From Multifurca ochricompacta (lineage: Eukaryota; Basidiomycota; Agaricomycetes; Russulales; Russulaceae), in assembly GCA_022496185.1 (NCBI GenBank), contig WTXG01000387.1, positions 1 through 26,873 of the forward strand: a DNA stretch of 26,873 bases. Reading direction: 5' to 3'. The notes beneath the pieces were generated by a model. That model ran no database searches. It saw only the letters and a program-made list of their open reading frames with translations, and was not told the origin of the DNA. The position numbers and the translations under genes are program-made. Below, piece by piece: positions 8,726-17,502 of the stretch. Numbering within the stretch: the stretch's first letter is position 1; every line of letters begins with the position of its first letter.

Positions 8726-11700
8726 TTAACTGTTTTTGGGCGCCTGGGGATGTCGTAAATGGAACTCCGTGATCAGGTCCGGGGCAAAGATATCCCCGGC
8801 TGGTTCCCACGAGTTGTCAGAGTCTGGGAAACCCTTCCACTTGATCAGGTAATACAGCTTGCGCCCTCGGCCCTGTTGCTTTGAGTCTAGAACGTGTTCT
8901 ACTTCCCACTCCTCTTCTCTGTCGATAAGGTCAGGTGGGGGTCTCGGGAAGTTCTCCCCATGAATAGAGGTTTCCTTATATGGGGTCAGGAGTTTGGCGT
9001 GGAAGACGGGATGGATCTTCCATTTCGGCGGCAATTGCAGTTCATATGATACATCTGACAGCTTCCTTGTGATCTGGAAGGGCCCATGACGTCGGGGCGC
9101 TAGTTTGGCTGAGGGATGTGACGTATGAATGTTTTTTCCCTTGAGCCACACCCAGTCATTGGTCTGATAAGGTGTGAAAGTACTTGGTTGTGCGGTCAGG
9201 AGTTGCTGTGCCTTTGCCAGGTTGTTATTGGCCGATTGTTGTAACTCTTCCCATTGGCTTATCCGTTGGGTTACTGAAGGGACTTTAGTGGGCTTATCTG
9301 TCCACGTGGTGCACGGGGTGCAGCCCATGATAAGGGAGAAGGGGGTGGCCTTTGTGGTGCCATTGGGCCATGAGTTGTGAGCAAACTCCGCAGTTGATAG
9401 CCATTCTGCCCAGTCATCTTGTCTGCTGTTGCACCAGAACTGAAGGTACTGTTCCAGCCATTGATTTGTCTGCTCAGACTGTCCGTCGTTTGTGGATGGT
9501 AAGCTGTGGAGATATTTTGCGCGATGTCTAACATTTTGCACAGGGCTCTGGCAAATGTTGACATGAACCTGGTGTCACAGTCAGATATGATCTTCTTGGG
9601 GAGTCCATAATGGCGGTATACATGATTCAGGTATAACTTTGCCACTCCTTCGGCTGTGATGGTCTCGTTGCAGGGAATGAACAGGGCTGCTTTGGAGCAA
9701 TCGTGGTCAGTGATTGTGAGGATGGTGTGAAGCCCTGTGATTTGGGTAGTTTGACAATAAAATCCATGGCAATGGTCTGAAAGGGGGTCGACGCAATGGG
9801 AGCGATGGGGTGTATGGTGGGACTCTCGGGTGTGTGTTAACCTTGTTTGCCTGACACGCTGCGCATCCTTGCACATAACTCTCGACGTCCTTTTTCATGT
9901 TGGGCCACCAATAGTCTCTTTTGGCCAGGGCATAGGTGTTATGAATGCTGGGGTGTCCTGCAGAGGGAAGGTTGTGGTGAAAATGGATCACCCCCCTCTT
10001 AATGTTGTCGCCACTGGTGACAACCAGTCGATCGCTGTCTTTCCACCAAAGGCTGTTGACCTCTTTTAAGTTGTGTGCATTGGCCCATGAATGGCACAGT
10101 TCTTGGTTCATATTTTGGGACACCTGTGCCCATAGGTCCATATCGTGGAGGCTGACCACAGCAGTTTTTGCAAACACTTCCTCCGGGAGGACAGTGATGT
10201 CATTATTGTCATCCTCGCCTGTGTGCATGTCTGGTCTGCGTGACAGTGCATCCGCTCTGGTGTTTTGGCTTCCAGCAATGTGTTTCAGGGTGAAGTTATA
10301 TTCTTCCAACTCCAGGACTTCTGTGCCACTCGTCGACTGATTTTATGGGGTTCCTTCCAATACAATAAGTTGGAATGGTCAGTGTGGATGATGGTCTTAT
10401 GTGGGGTCCCGGCCAGGTAAGGTCGCCAGTGTCGCAATGCCTTGACTATGGCTAGGAGTTCCCTATCCCAGATGTCATAATTCCGCTTGGCTGGGGAGAA
10501 GGTCTCAGAGTAGTACGCCACTGGGTGAAGTACTTGTGTGGCATCTCTCTGGTATAATACAGCTCCGTTTGCAAAGTGAGAGGCGTCTACCTCCAATTTG
10601 AAAGGATGACGCAGATCTGGTTGGATGAGTACAGGCTCGGAGCCGACTAGGTCCCTGATCTGTTCAAATGCTTGTTGTTGTGTTGAACTCCAATGCCATG
10701 GCACGTCCTTTTTCAAGAGATCGTTCAGTGGTCGTGCGATGCCTGAGAATCCCTTGACAAAGTGTTGGTAGAAGTTACAGAACCCAATGAATGACTGGAC
10801 GTCTTTGACACAGGTCAGTACTGGCCACTCCCAGATCCCCTGTACTTTAACAGGATCCATGCGCACTTGTCCTCTTTCTAAGATGACTCCTAGGTACTCA
10901 ACACTTCGTTGCTCAAAGGAGCACTTGGCAGGTTTGAGGTACAGGTCGTGTTCTTGGAGTATATCTAATACCTGATGCACACGGTTTTGGTGGTGATCTA
11001 GGTTGTCTGGGGTGGCCACCAATATGTCGTCCATATAGACCACTACTTCTCCAGTAAGAATGAGATCACGGAAGATGTGGTTCATCATGGCCTGGAACGT
11101 TGCCGGTGAATTTGTAAGGCCAAAGAACATGACATTCGGTTCAAACAATCCTTGATTTGTTTTGAATGCCGCTTTACACTGATCACCTTCCTTGATCTGG
11201 ACATTATTGTATCCCCACCACACGTCCATCTTTGAGAAGAGGGACTTATCCCTCATGGTGTCTATGAGTTTGGAGATGAGCGGCAGGGGGTAGGCATTCT
11301 TCATGGTATGAGTGTTAATTCGTCAATAATCCTGGACTGGCCGCAGCTTACTGTCCTTCTTCTTGATGAAGAAGAAGGGCGAGGTGTACTGCGACTTGGA
11401 TGGGCAAATGTATCCTTTCGCCAAATGTTCTTCGAGGAACTCCATCAATGCCACCTGCTCGGACTGGGATAATGGATAGATTTTGCAATCGATTGCTGCT
11501 GGTGTATCGGGGAGCAGGTCTATGGCGTGATCCCAGGGTCGAGAGGGTGGAAATTGCTGTGACTCTTCTTCTGAGAATACCCTCCAATGTCGGTGGTAGG
11601 CGTGCGGTACTATGTCATCATAAGTCTTCTCTGTCTGCCCCTGTATCACCTTCTGTGCTAATTCTGAAGCCTTCGTGGCATAACAGTGACCTAGGTCTTC

Positions 11701-12204
11701 GTCACTGGCATCTGCAACTTTCACCGTTCGATGTCTGACCATATAATTGTAGCCTATCGACGTAATGATGGTGGGGTATGAATCTTTATCCATTGTCGCA
11801 TCGGCCCAATTGATCCGGGGTTCGAATGCAGCAAGCCATGGATACCCCAAAATAAGGTCTTCATCCCCTAAGTCGGTAATTAGAAAGCGAATGACTTTTG
11901 TTATTTCCCCAACTTGGACGTTTAGGTCGGTATAATGCGTGATCTTTCCAGCATGGTTGGCAGTTCCATCAATATTCCAGATGTTTTTCTCTTGGGGAAG
12001 AGCCTGCATCCCCAGCCCCAAGGTTTTAATCATTCTTGGACTGATAAAGTTGTCGGTGGCTCCAGAGTCCACTAAGATGTCTTGGTTGGCCATCCTCTGT
12101 GTAGTCTCGAAATGTACTGGTATTTTTAATGATTTGAATTGACTAGTATACACAGAGGTAACATGGAGTGCTCTTGCCCAGGCCAATGGGGTAGAGCTTA
12201 TCAA
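8726..12204 (-). pseudogene. pol: E1 pol: protease, RT, RNase H, integrase, chromodomain
   Basis: Pol frame entered from gag by minus-1 shift. Protease motif LVDSGATDNF lies near 12060 and LILGYPWLAAF near 11840; RT has KLRPVQDY, FGLTNSPATFQ and YMDD at about 11040; RNase H has DASHFANGAVLYQ and TDHSNLLYW. Integrase keeps the zinc-finger end GCAACQANK, AMDFIVKLP (first Asp), IISDCDTRF (second Asp) and QSEQTNQWLEQYL (Glu). The C-terminus is a chromodomain (YYLIKWKGFPDSDNSWEPA, about 8800-8870). Breaks: TGA at 11323-11325 followed by a CGA codon, and frameshifts near 10330, 9735 and 9493. Pol converts RNA to DNA and inserts it; chromodomains of this group target marked chromatin. Confidence 0.95.
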
Positions 12205-13715
12205 AAATCCTTTTTTGCGAATGCCTTCTCCACAAGGATGGCTCGCACTTCCTCACTTTCCTTCATCATGTTTGCCCATATGTCTTGGGCCTTTTCTTCC
12301 TTGGTCCGCTTGTCTACAGCCAGTGGGTTGTTGTTGATGGGGGCTGTCAGTGTAGCGTTTGCCACTGCAACTCATACTCCCTTCTTCGGACAGTCTCGGG
12401 ACATATGCCCCTGCCCTTTACAGCGGAAACACTGTCCTTCTTTCATCAATGTCTGCCATTCGTCTTCGGTGAGCGTGGCTCTTGCCTTGATTCTATCTGC
12501 TGAGGTATTCATTGCATTGGGATCCCTCTGAGTAGTGTGCGCTGGTTTGACTCCAAACGTGGCCTTCCACTGTTCTCGAGTCTTTCCTTTCTTGGTGTCG
12601 ACTCCAAATCGTGTTTGGAAGTTGAGATAGTCCTGCTGCTGTCGTCGAGCAGCATCAACCCACTCATCCCAATCATGAGGGTGATGAAACTGAATGATGT
12701 TTTTGACAAGTGGGTTTGGCAGTCCTTGGGAAAAGAGGTCCAAGGTTGCTTCTTCATCTGTATCATAGCCTGCCCAATTCGCCAGGCTCCGGAATTTTGC
12801 CACATAGGTGTCGAGTTCTCCCTTTTCCATTCACAGGGACTTTAATTCCCTGGCTGCTTTCTGTTTTGCCTGTCCATCAGTAAAGGCGTCTTTGAATCTC
12901 TGGGCTATGGTCTCCCAGAGGCCTTCACTGGTGGTTCGGCGGCCACTCTCTACCTGCTTGTTCAACCACTTGAGCTGTTCCATTGTCCAATCATCGATGG
13001 CGTCACCCCTGATGAGGGAAAGAAAGAGGTTGGCACACTGGAAGGGATTGATGATTTGGGCAACATCGTGGTTGAAGTTCTTAAATGTGGTAAACTCCAG
13101 CATGAACTTCTTACTTTGGGAGCGATCTCCCGTGAAGGTCTGGGGCAAGATCCCCGAAAGACGTCCCGATGGAGGAGGGATGTTCGGGACAGCGGGCAGT
13201 GGGGGAGGAGGAGGAACGGGGTCAGGGAGTTGGGCAGCAATGGTGGACATGTTCTGATGGAATGGGGTAACAGTGTCTGAGGACTGTATCGATATCTGAG
13301 GAGTTGTCAAAGCAGGGGCTCTGATCGTGACAACTGCTGGTGCAACCAGGGGTGTAGGCAATGCTAATACTGGTGCGTCTTTGCTATTCTCTTCGATGTA
13401 TTCTTCTGGTTCTGAGTCGGTGATGATCGCGGGTGGGTTCTCTCTCCAAGGTCTGAGACCGAATTCTGGTGGAGCAGGAGCAGTAGTAACCCATGAGTGT
13501 CTGCTATCCGAGTATCAGATACGATACCAAACTCTCTTTTCGTCGTCGTATTCTACCAGTTGGTATCTTCTGTCGTGATAGACATAGTATCCAAACTCGG
13601 TTTCAAAGTCTTTCCAGACGGCAGAGCCAAGTGTCTGTTGTGAAAGATTATTCTCGTCTCTGCGTTCGATGAGCTCTTCTTTGAACAGGGTCTGACTGCG
13701 GCTGGATGAAGCCAC
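12201..13715 (-). pseudogene. gag: E1 gag
   Basis: One frame of 505 codons with three in-frame TGA stops (13515, 12831, 12372) and no frameshift. It has FGYYVYHDRRYQLVEY near the N-terminus, a proline-rich segment (DPVPPPPPLPAVPNIPPP), the capsid core QSKKFMLEFTTFKNFNHD...FLSLIRGDAIDDW and ELDTYVAKFRSLANWAGY, and the nucleocapsid zinc knuckle CFRCKGQGHMSRDC. The tail IWANMMKESEEV ends at KKDF-TGA. E2 has CAA and AGA at the first two stop positions. No ATG is found before NMSTIAAQLPD (near 13250); the upstream frame is conserved with E2 from a shared GTG, so the true start is unclear. Confidence 0.9.
12204..12216 (-). promoter_or_regulatory. E1 gag-pol minus-1 frameshift signal
   Basis: On the minus strand, in the gag frame, GCA AAA AAG GAT TTT TGA. 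The heptamer G GAT TTT (12210-12204) is immediately followed by the gag stop, and pol is open in the minus-1 frame. A second slippery heptamer, A AAA AAG (12216-12210), overlaps it by one base in the same frame. Only G GAT TTT is shared with E2 and E4. Confidence 0.65.
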
Positions 13716-13724
13716 GTTGGGAGG

Positions 13725-13735
13725 AGACTCGACTT
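13725..13735 (-). other. E1 self-priming primer-binding site
   Basis: RNA-sense AAGTCGAGTCT, 2 nt inside the 5' LTR end. It is exactly complementary over 11 nt to AGACTCGACTT in the LTR (13973-13963 on the minus strand), which would be the first 11 nt of the transcript by TATA spacing. No TGG-type tRNA site stands next to the LTR. This matches the Tf1/sushi self-priming design. Confidence 0.8.
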
Positions 13736-13737
13736 GA

Positions 13738-14331
13738 TGTTACGTCCGGTGCGGGACGTTCCACACGACTTGTGTGACAGCATTTGTTCGTTATCAGGTA
13801 AGGAGTCAATAGGGCTCCTTGGAGTGTGTTATGGAAGAGTCAAAGTCAAAGAGGCTGTACTCTAAGACAATGTTGAGCGGAAAGTACCAGAAGTACTTGG
13901 TGAGATGGTTGAGTCAAAGCTTTCAAAGGGAAGTCCAGAAGACAAGCACCGATGTATTCAATAAGTCGAGTCTGAGGTCTACAATGTAGTTACAGTGGAC
14001 TTATATACGTAATCAAATGAGTGTCTAAAGATAAGATATCGTTGAGTCATGTGGGCCCGAATATACAAAAGCGGAGGGCGTAAAGCCTGGCTTCTGATAG
14101 GGAATTAAGTAAGTGTCCGGTTGTAAAGATAAGAGATAAGAGATAATGGATAAAGGGTCAATCATGAGCAAAGTAACATAAACAACGACAAAGCCGATCA
14201 TGGGGAGGGAAGCAGGGCATGTGATGGGTCCCAGGAAGGGGATATGATCAGGAAATGTAAGGTAGGGGGACGGGTAGGGTCGTCACTGGGGATCATGAAG
14301 AAAAATGGGTTGCTAGGCAGGGGTCGTAACA
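13738..14331 (-). repeat. E1 5' LTR
   Basis: 594 bp, TGTTACGTCC to GGTCGTAACA, outer flank CTCAT. This copy keeps the CpG at about half of the positions where the two LTRs differ. Confidence 0.95.
13963..14007 (-). promoter_or_regulatory. E1 LTR promoter and predicted RNA start
   Basis: On the minus strand, TATATAA begins at 14007 and AGACTCGACTT begins at 13973, 34 nt later. The spacing is typical for a TATA-driven start and agrees with the self-priming model, in which the RNA must begin exactly there. Same spacing in E4 (34), E2 (35) and the LTR fragment at 842-886 (34). Confidence 0.7.
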
Positions 14332-14336
14332 CTCAT

Positions 14337-14348
14337 GCCTGTTTTACA
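14337..14348 (+). repeat. Copia element 5' LTR, last 12 bp
   Basis: GCCTGTTTTACA continues the LTR cut at 6825 after removal of E1 and one CTCAT. The end TGTTTTACA differs at two bases from the TGTTCAACA end of LTR A. Confidence 0.85.
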
Positions 14349-14360
14349 GGTTATGGGCCC
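14349..14360 (+). other. Copia primer-binding site, half initiator tRNA-Met
   Basis: GGTTATGGGCCC begins directly after the LTR. Its complement GGGCCCATAACC is the anticodon-arm sequence of eukaryotic initiator tRNA-Met (anticodon CAU). Drosophila copia uses the same internal site with a cleaved half tRNA. This site also fixes LTR A, B and C as one copia family, because it places the LTR end exactly before it. Confidence 0.85.
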
Positions 14361-15279
14361 TGGGCACACTTTACTGATCTGTCACTTCTTTTGATCAGTC
14401 CAAACCTTTCTTCAAGCTCACCAGCTTCAAGACTTCGTCTTTCCCAATCAGTCTTACAGTGAGCTTCAATTTCTTTTCCTTTGCCCTTAACTGTCCACAA
14501 GGTGGTGTGCTTTATGTGCCCACCTTGATCTGTCTGGCTAGTCCCTCAGGGGATTCTTGCAAGAGGTGATGAGGGACCCTAAGTGGGTGAAACACCTTGA
14601 GTTCCTCATGTGCGCTCTAAGTAAATAGTATTCATAGTTGTAGCTGGGTTTTCGTCCCATCCATAGACTTAGTAGGCCACTTGCCCAGAAGGCTTGGGGC
14701 TATAGGTTCAGTCAATGCTTGGCTCGATCCGTAAGCCAGGTTTAGCAACCTGCTGGTAGAGTTTAGGGTCTAGAACAAGGCATGGGTAGTCACTCCCATG
14801 ACGCTTGGGCTTGATACAAGTAGGCTTGAACTACTATAGTATTTACACAGTGGCTAGAGGGTTTTGTCTCTGGGCAGAAGTACCTGCTGCTTTCATTGGG
14901 GGTACGCCCCAACCAGAGGAAACCTAATAGTCTACTATAGTCATGGCCCCAATCATCTAGGGCTTAATCATGGACTCCACCACCAGCACTAGAGGAAGGG
15001 CTCTATACCCTTTATCTCTAGTGGAACTTGTGGTTGGCTCCTCCATGACATGACTCCCCATCTATTTACACAATGTCCCCCTGATGTGGGCTTAGGACTT
15101 GTTGTAGATGGTGTTAGATAGCCTACTATACTACTTAGAAGTTGCACATCAGAGGCAGGACTTTTTTAAGTTCTGAAGCATAGCGCCACAGAGTGGATGG
15201 GCCCTCTTCAATGAGACCTGGACAACTGGTTCTAATTGCTCCTTGGAACCAGGATCACCCTTTTTTTAAATCATCTCAA
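14361..15279 (+). other. Copia untranslated leader, no gene seen
   Basis: About 0.9 kb between primer site and gag with no coding frame I can support. It holds short repeats such as CTACTATAGT (near 14835 and 14935) and an inverted pair CACTAGAG/CTCTAGTG (near 14989 and 15027) that could form a hairpin. The packaging signal would be expected here. It is long for a copia leader, so a degenerate inserted piece is possible, but no duplication or terminal repeat is visible. Confidence 0.5.
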
Positions 15280-16532
15280 ATGTCTTCCATTGTCTTCCCT
15301 CCCACTTTTAAATTCGACAAACTTGATGGCTCGAATTGGCAGCAATGGTCGGTGTCCTTCACTGCCTTGCTGAGGATAAATGGAATGAAGAGGCACATTA
15401 CTCATGATGCCCCTGAATTCCTGAATCTGCCCAAGCCAGAGGATGGAGAGAAGGATGATGAGTACGCCAAACGCTTTGCACTTTGGTCGGAGCCTATGTA
15501 CCTAGAGTGGAACAGAGTGGAGGAAGTCCTCATGGGAGTTCTGGTGATGGTAACATCACCAGAAACATACTCCCAAATTGCCTCTGACAGAACTTACCCT
15601 TCTGTCAATGCTAAATATGAGCAATTGGAATCACTCTATGGCTCAGTAGGTAGCATGGCCACCTACAACTTGTGGTGTTCTGTGTCTTCCTTCCGCTTGG
15701 AGGAAGGCAAGCAATTCAGACCCCAGTTGCAGCATGTGTTGGATGTCAGGAGCACTCTCAAAGAGAATGGGATGGAGATCTCTGATCTCCAGCTGAGCTT
15801 TATTTTGCTCCAATCCCTGCCTCCATCCTATAATGCCATTGCTGGCTCTATCCTGGCGTCAGGTCCTCCTGACCACCTTTCCCCTCAGGACCTTGTACAA
15901 AGGTTCCTAAATGAGGAAAGCCGACTTGCCGGCCCTGCAGGAAGTGGTGTTGGGGCTGCCCTTAACAAGGCAGCCCATGTCAACAAAAATAAAAATAAAA
16001 AAGTAACTTTCACGCCACAACCTGCAGGTGCATCATTGTCCAATGATGTCACCTGCTTCTATTGCCAGAAGCTGGGCCACAAGGCTAATGAATGTCAGCA
16101 AAGGAAACAGGACAGAGCCAATGCTGATGCAGGCAAAAAGGGCAACAAGAGGAAGGGGCAAGGCCCCAGTGTACATAATAACTCCACACAAGTAGCTACT
16201 ATAGTTAATGGTAGTGGCAGAATACAGGAGGTGCATGAGACACCTCGCATTTCACTTTATGTTATGACCGAACATACGCAAGAAGTTGATGATGGCAGCA
16301 ACCCTTGGATGATGGACAGCAGAGCCACCACTCACTTTACACCATACTTGGATGATTTCTCTGAGTATTTCCCACACAAGGGACATCAGGTGACAATTGG
16401 TGATGGCTCCGTAGTTGAAGTCGAAGGAACAGGCAAAGTCATTCTCCAAACTCATAACAACTATGAGTTAGAATTAAATAATGTCTTTTATATGCCTGGC
16501 AGTGAAAGAATACTGTCTACAAGCTGCATCAC
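15280..16532 (+). pseudogene. Copia Gag-Pol N-terminal part: gag and protease
   Basis: Start taken at the ATG at 15280 (MSSIVFPPTFKFDKLDGSNW), which begins with the usual copia gag opening; an in-frame ATG at 15211 is an alternative. Parts in order: LDGSNWQQW, retrotransposon gag region (YEQLESLYGSVGSMATYNLW), zinc knuckle CFYCQKLGHKANEC near 16053-16094, and the protease site WMMDSRATTHF near 16306-16338. Copia proteases need D-S-G at this site, so the glycine-to-arginine change should inactivate it. The frame is otherwise open. At 16532 E4 interrupts it; reading resumes in the same frame at 23744. In copia one polyprotein carries gag, protease, integrase, then RT and RNase H. Confidence 0.9.
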
Positions 16533-17055
16533 TGTGACGGATTTTACACTGGCCAAGGTGACATGAGACTGACTGACAAAGAAACGGACTTTTATTGACA
16601 CACTACTTTACTGTTGCTTACTGAGGGCTCAACCCCTCCTCCTTCTCCATGGTTCTAGCTAGTTCTACTGCGCAACCACTAGATCATACATCATAGTACT
16701 AGAACCTTCTACCCACTATGACATAGCTAAACCCACCTGTATTTAAAGTACAGTAAAGTAGAGAGACAGACCTAAGTCTGTTCTCTTGTGTTCCAATCCA
16801 AGGTGCTTGTGACTTCATCGAACTCTCCCAGAAAGAACCCCACTTGAACTCTCCAAGACGCGACTTGGAGAGCCTTCGAACCTCTTGAACTTGTTGCAGG
16901 ACTGAGTGTCTCTGCCGTCGACCTCGACTCTCGCGCGTGCCCTATCGACTCTGTTGTGGGCTTGAATCAGACTTGACCCTTCGTGACCTTGAGACTTGAC
17001 TGAAGTTGCTTCCTCTTGTTCGACCTCGACACAGTTCCCGCACCTAACTGTGACA
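16533..17055 (+). repeat. E4 5' LTR
   Basis: TGTGACGG...ACTGTGACA, 523 bp. U3 (16533-16773) has only about 3 CpG by eye; R-U5 (16774-17055) has about 15. Confidence 0.97.
16740..16784 (+). promoter_or_regulatory. E4 LTR promoter and predicted RNA start
   Basis: TATTTAAA at 16740-16747; the predicted RNA start AAGTCTGTTCT begins at 16774, 34 nt from the first T. The start is set by complementarity to the primer site at 17058-17068. The 3' LTR has the same blocks at 23423-23430 and 23457-23467, where they would set R at the RNA 3' end. Confidence 0.7.
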
Positions 17056-17057
17056 TT

Positions 17058-17068
17058 AGAACAGACTT
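17058..17068 (+). other. E4 self-priming primer-binding site
   Basis: AGAACAGACTT, 2 nt after the LTR, is the exact 11-nt complement of AAGTCTGTTCT at 16774-16784. The sequence is unrelated to that of E1/E2, yet length, offset and TATA spacing agree, so the arrangement and not the sequence is conserved. Confidence 0.82.
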
Positions 17069-17502
17069 CTTTCAAACAAGAGGACACCAGAACTCACCGA
17101 ACGTACAAGGCGACGACGACGCGTCCCTTGTCCTGACACCCGAGCCCGAACCCCGACTACAGAACCGACAGACGACCCCGAAGCTGCTTGACTATTGACG
17201 CGATCAGTAATCTCTATAAACGAACACTCGAAACACTCACCTGAATTGCAAGGCGACGACATCGCGTCCCTTGCCCGAATCTCGACAGCGCGACGTCTTA
17301 CTCAGCGCGTGACCCCCGATCCCCAACGTCCGAAGAAGCGTCTCTTGAAGACAACTCCCCACTCCGATACCTGACAGACGAGTTAGAACCACAATCGCAC
17401 GGCGACTTACCTATTGACTTCCATAACCGCTTTGCTCTTCTTGCGGCAGCAGATAGCCCCACCCCAAACGACGAAAACACAGAAGTACCAACACCACACA
17501 CA
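17069..17502 (+). other. E4 5' leader, no gene seen
   Basis: GC- and CpG-rich leader between primer site and gag. Two related blocks, AAGGCGACGACGACGCGTCCC (shortened by one triplet in the second copy) at about 17108 and 17250, repeat at a spacing of about 140 bp. Minus-strand frames here are uninterrupted only because of base composition. Confidence 0.6.

Larger units (their letters stand above)
6826..14331 (-). mobile_element. Complete Ty3 chromovirus E1 in the copia 5' LTR
   Basis: A 7506-bp minus-strand element with LTRs at 6826-7418 and 13738-14331 and a perfect 5-bp duplication CTCAT (6821-6825, 14332-14336). Order on the minus strand: 5' LTR, self-priming site, gag, minus-1 frameshift, pol (protease, RT, RNase H, integrase, chromodomain), ORF3, polypurine tract, 3' LTR. 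No gene is intact: premature stops are all TGA and there are at least four frameshifts. The 19 LTR substitutions I could find are all CpG transitions. Confidence 0.95.

Noticed and set aside
7450..13715. TGA recoding as an explanation for the all-TGA stops
   Set aside because: E4 gag and E1 pol end with ordinary stops, related copies carry differing sense codons at the places, and CpG decay explains TGA without recoding.
13553..13783. A 76-codon minus-strand frame from the E1 5' LTR through the primer site into gag, with a similar frame in E2 (4979-5209)
   Set aside because: It overlaps gag in another frame, and its ATG comes from a CpG transition in one LTR (the other E1 LTR has ACG). The shared end follows from gag homology.
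14700..14760. A possible tRNA or Pol III box B (GGCTCGATCC) in the copia leader
   Set aside because: No convincing box A at proper distance, no cloverleaf and no terminal CCA or T-run.
16815..17087. A minus-strand frame in the E4 LTR, repeated in the 3' LTR at 23498-23824
   Set aside because: It is repeated only because the LTRs are identical. It lies antisense in CpG-rich R-U5 sequence and has no family features.
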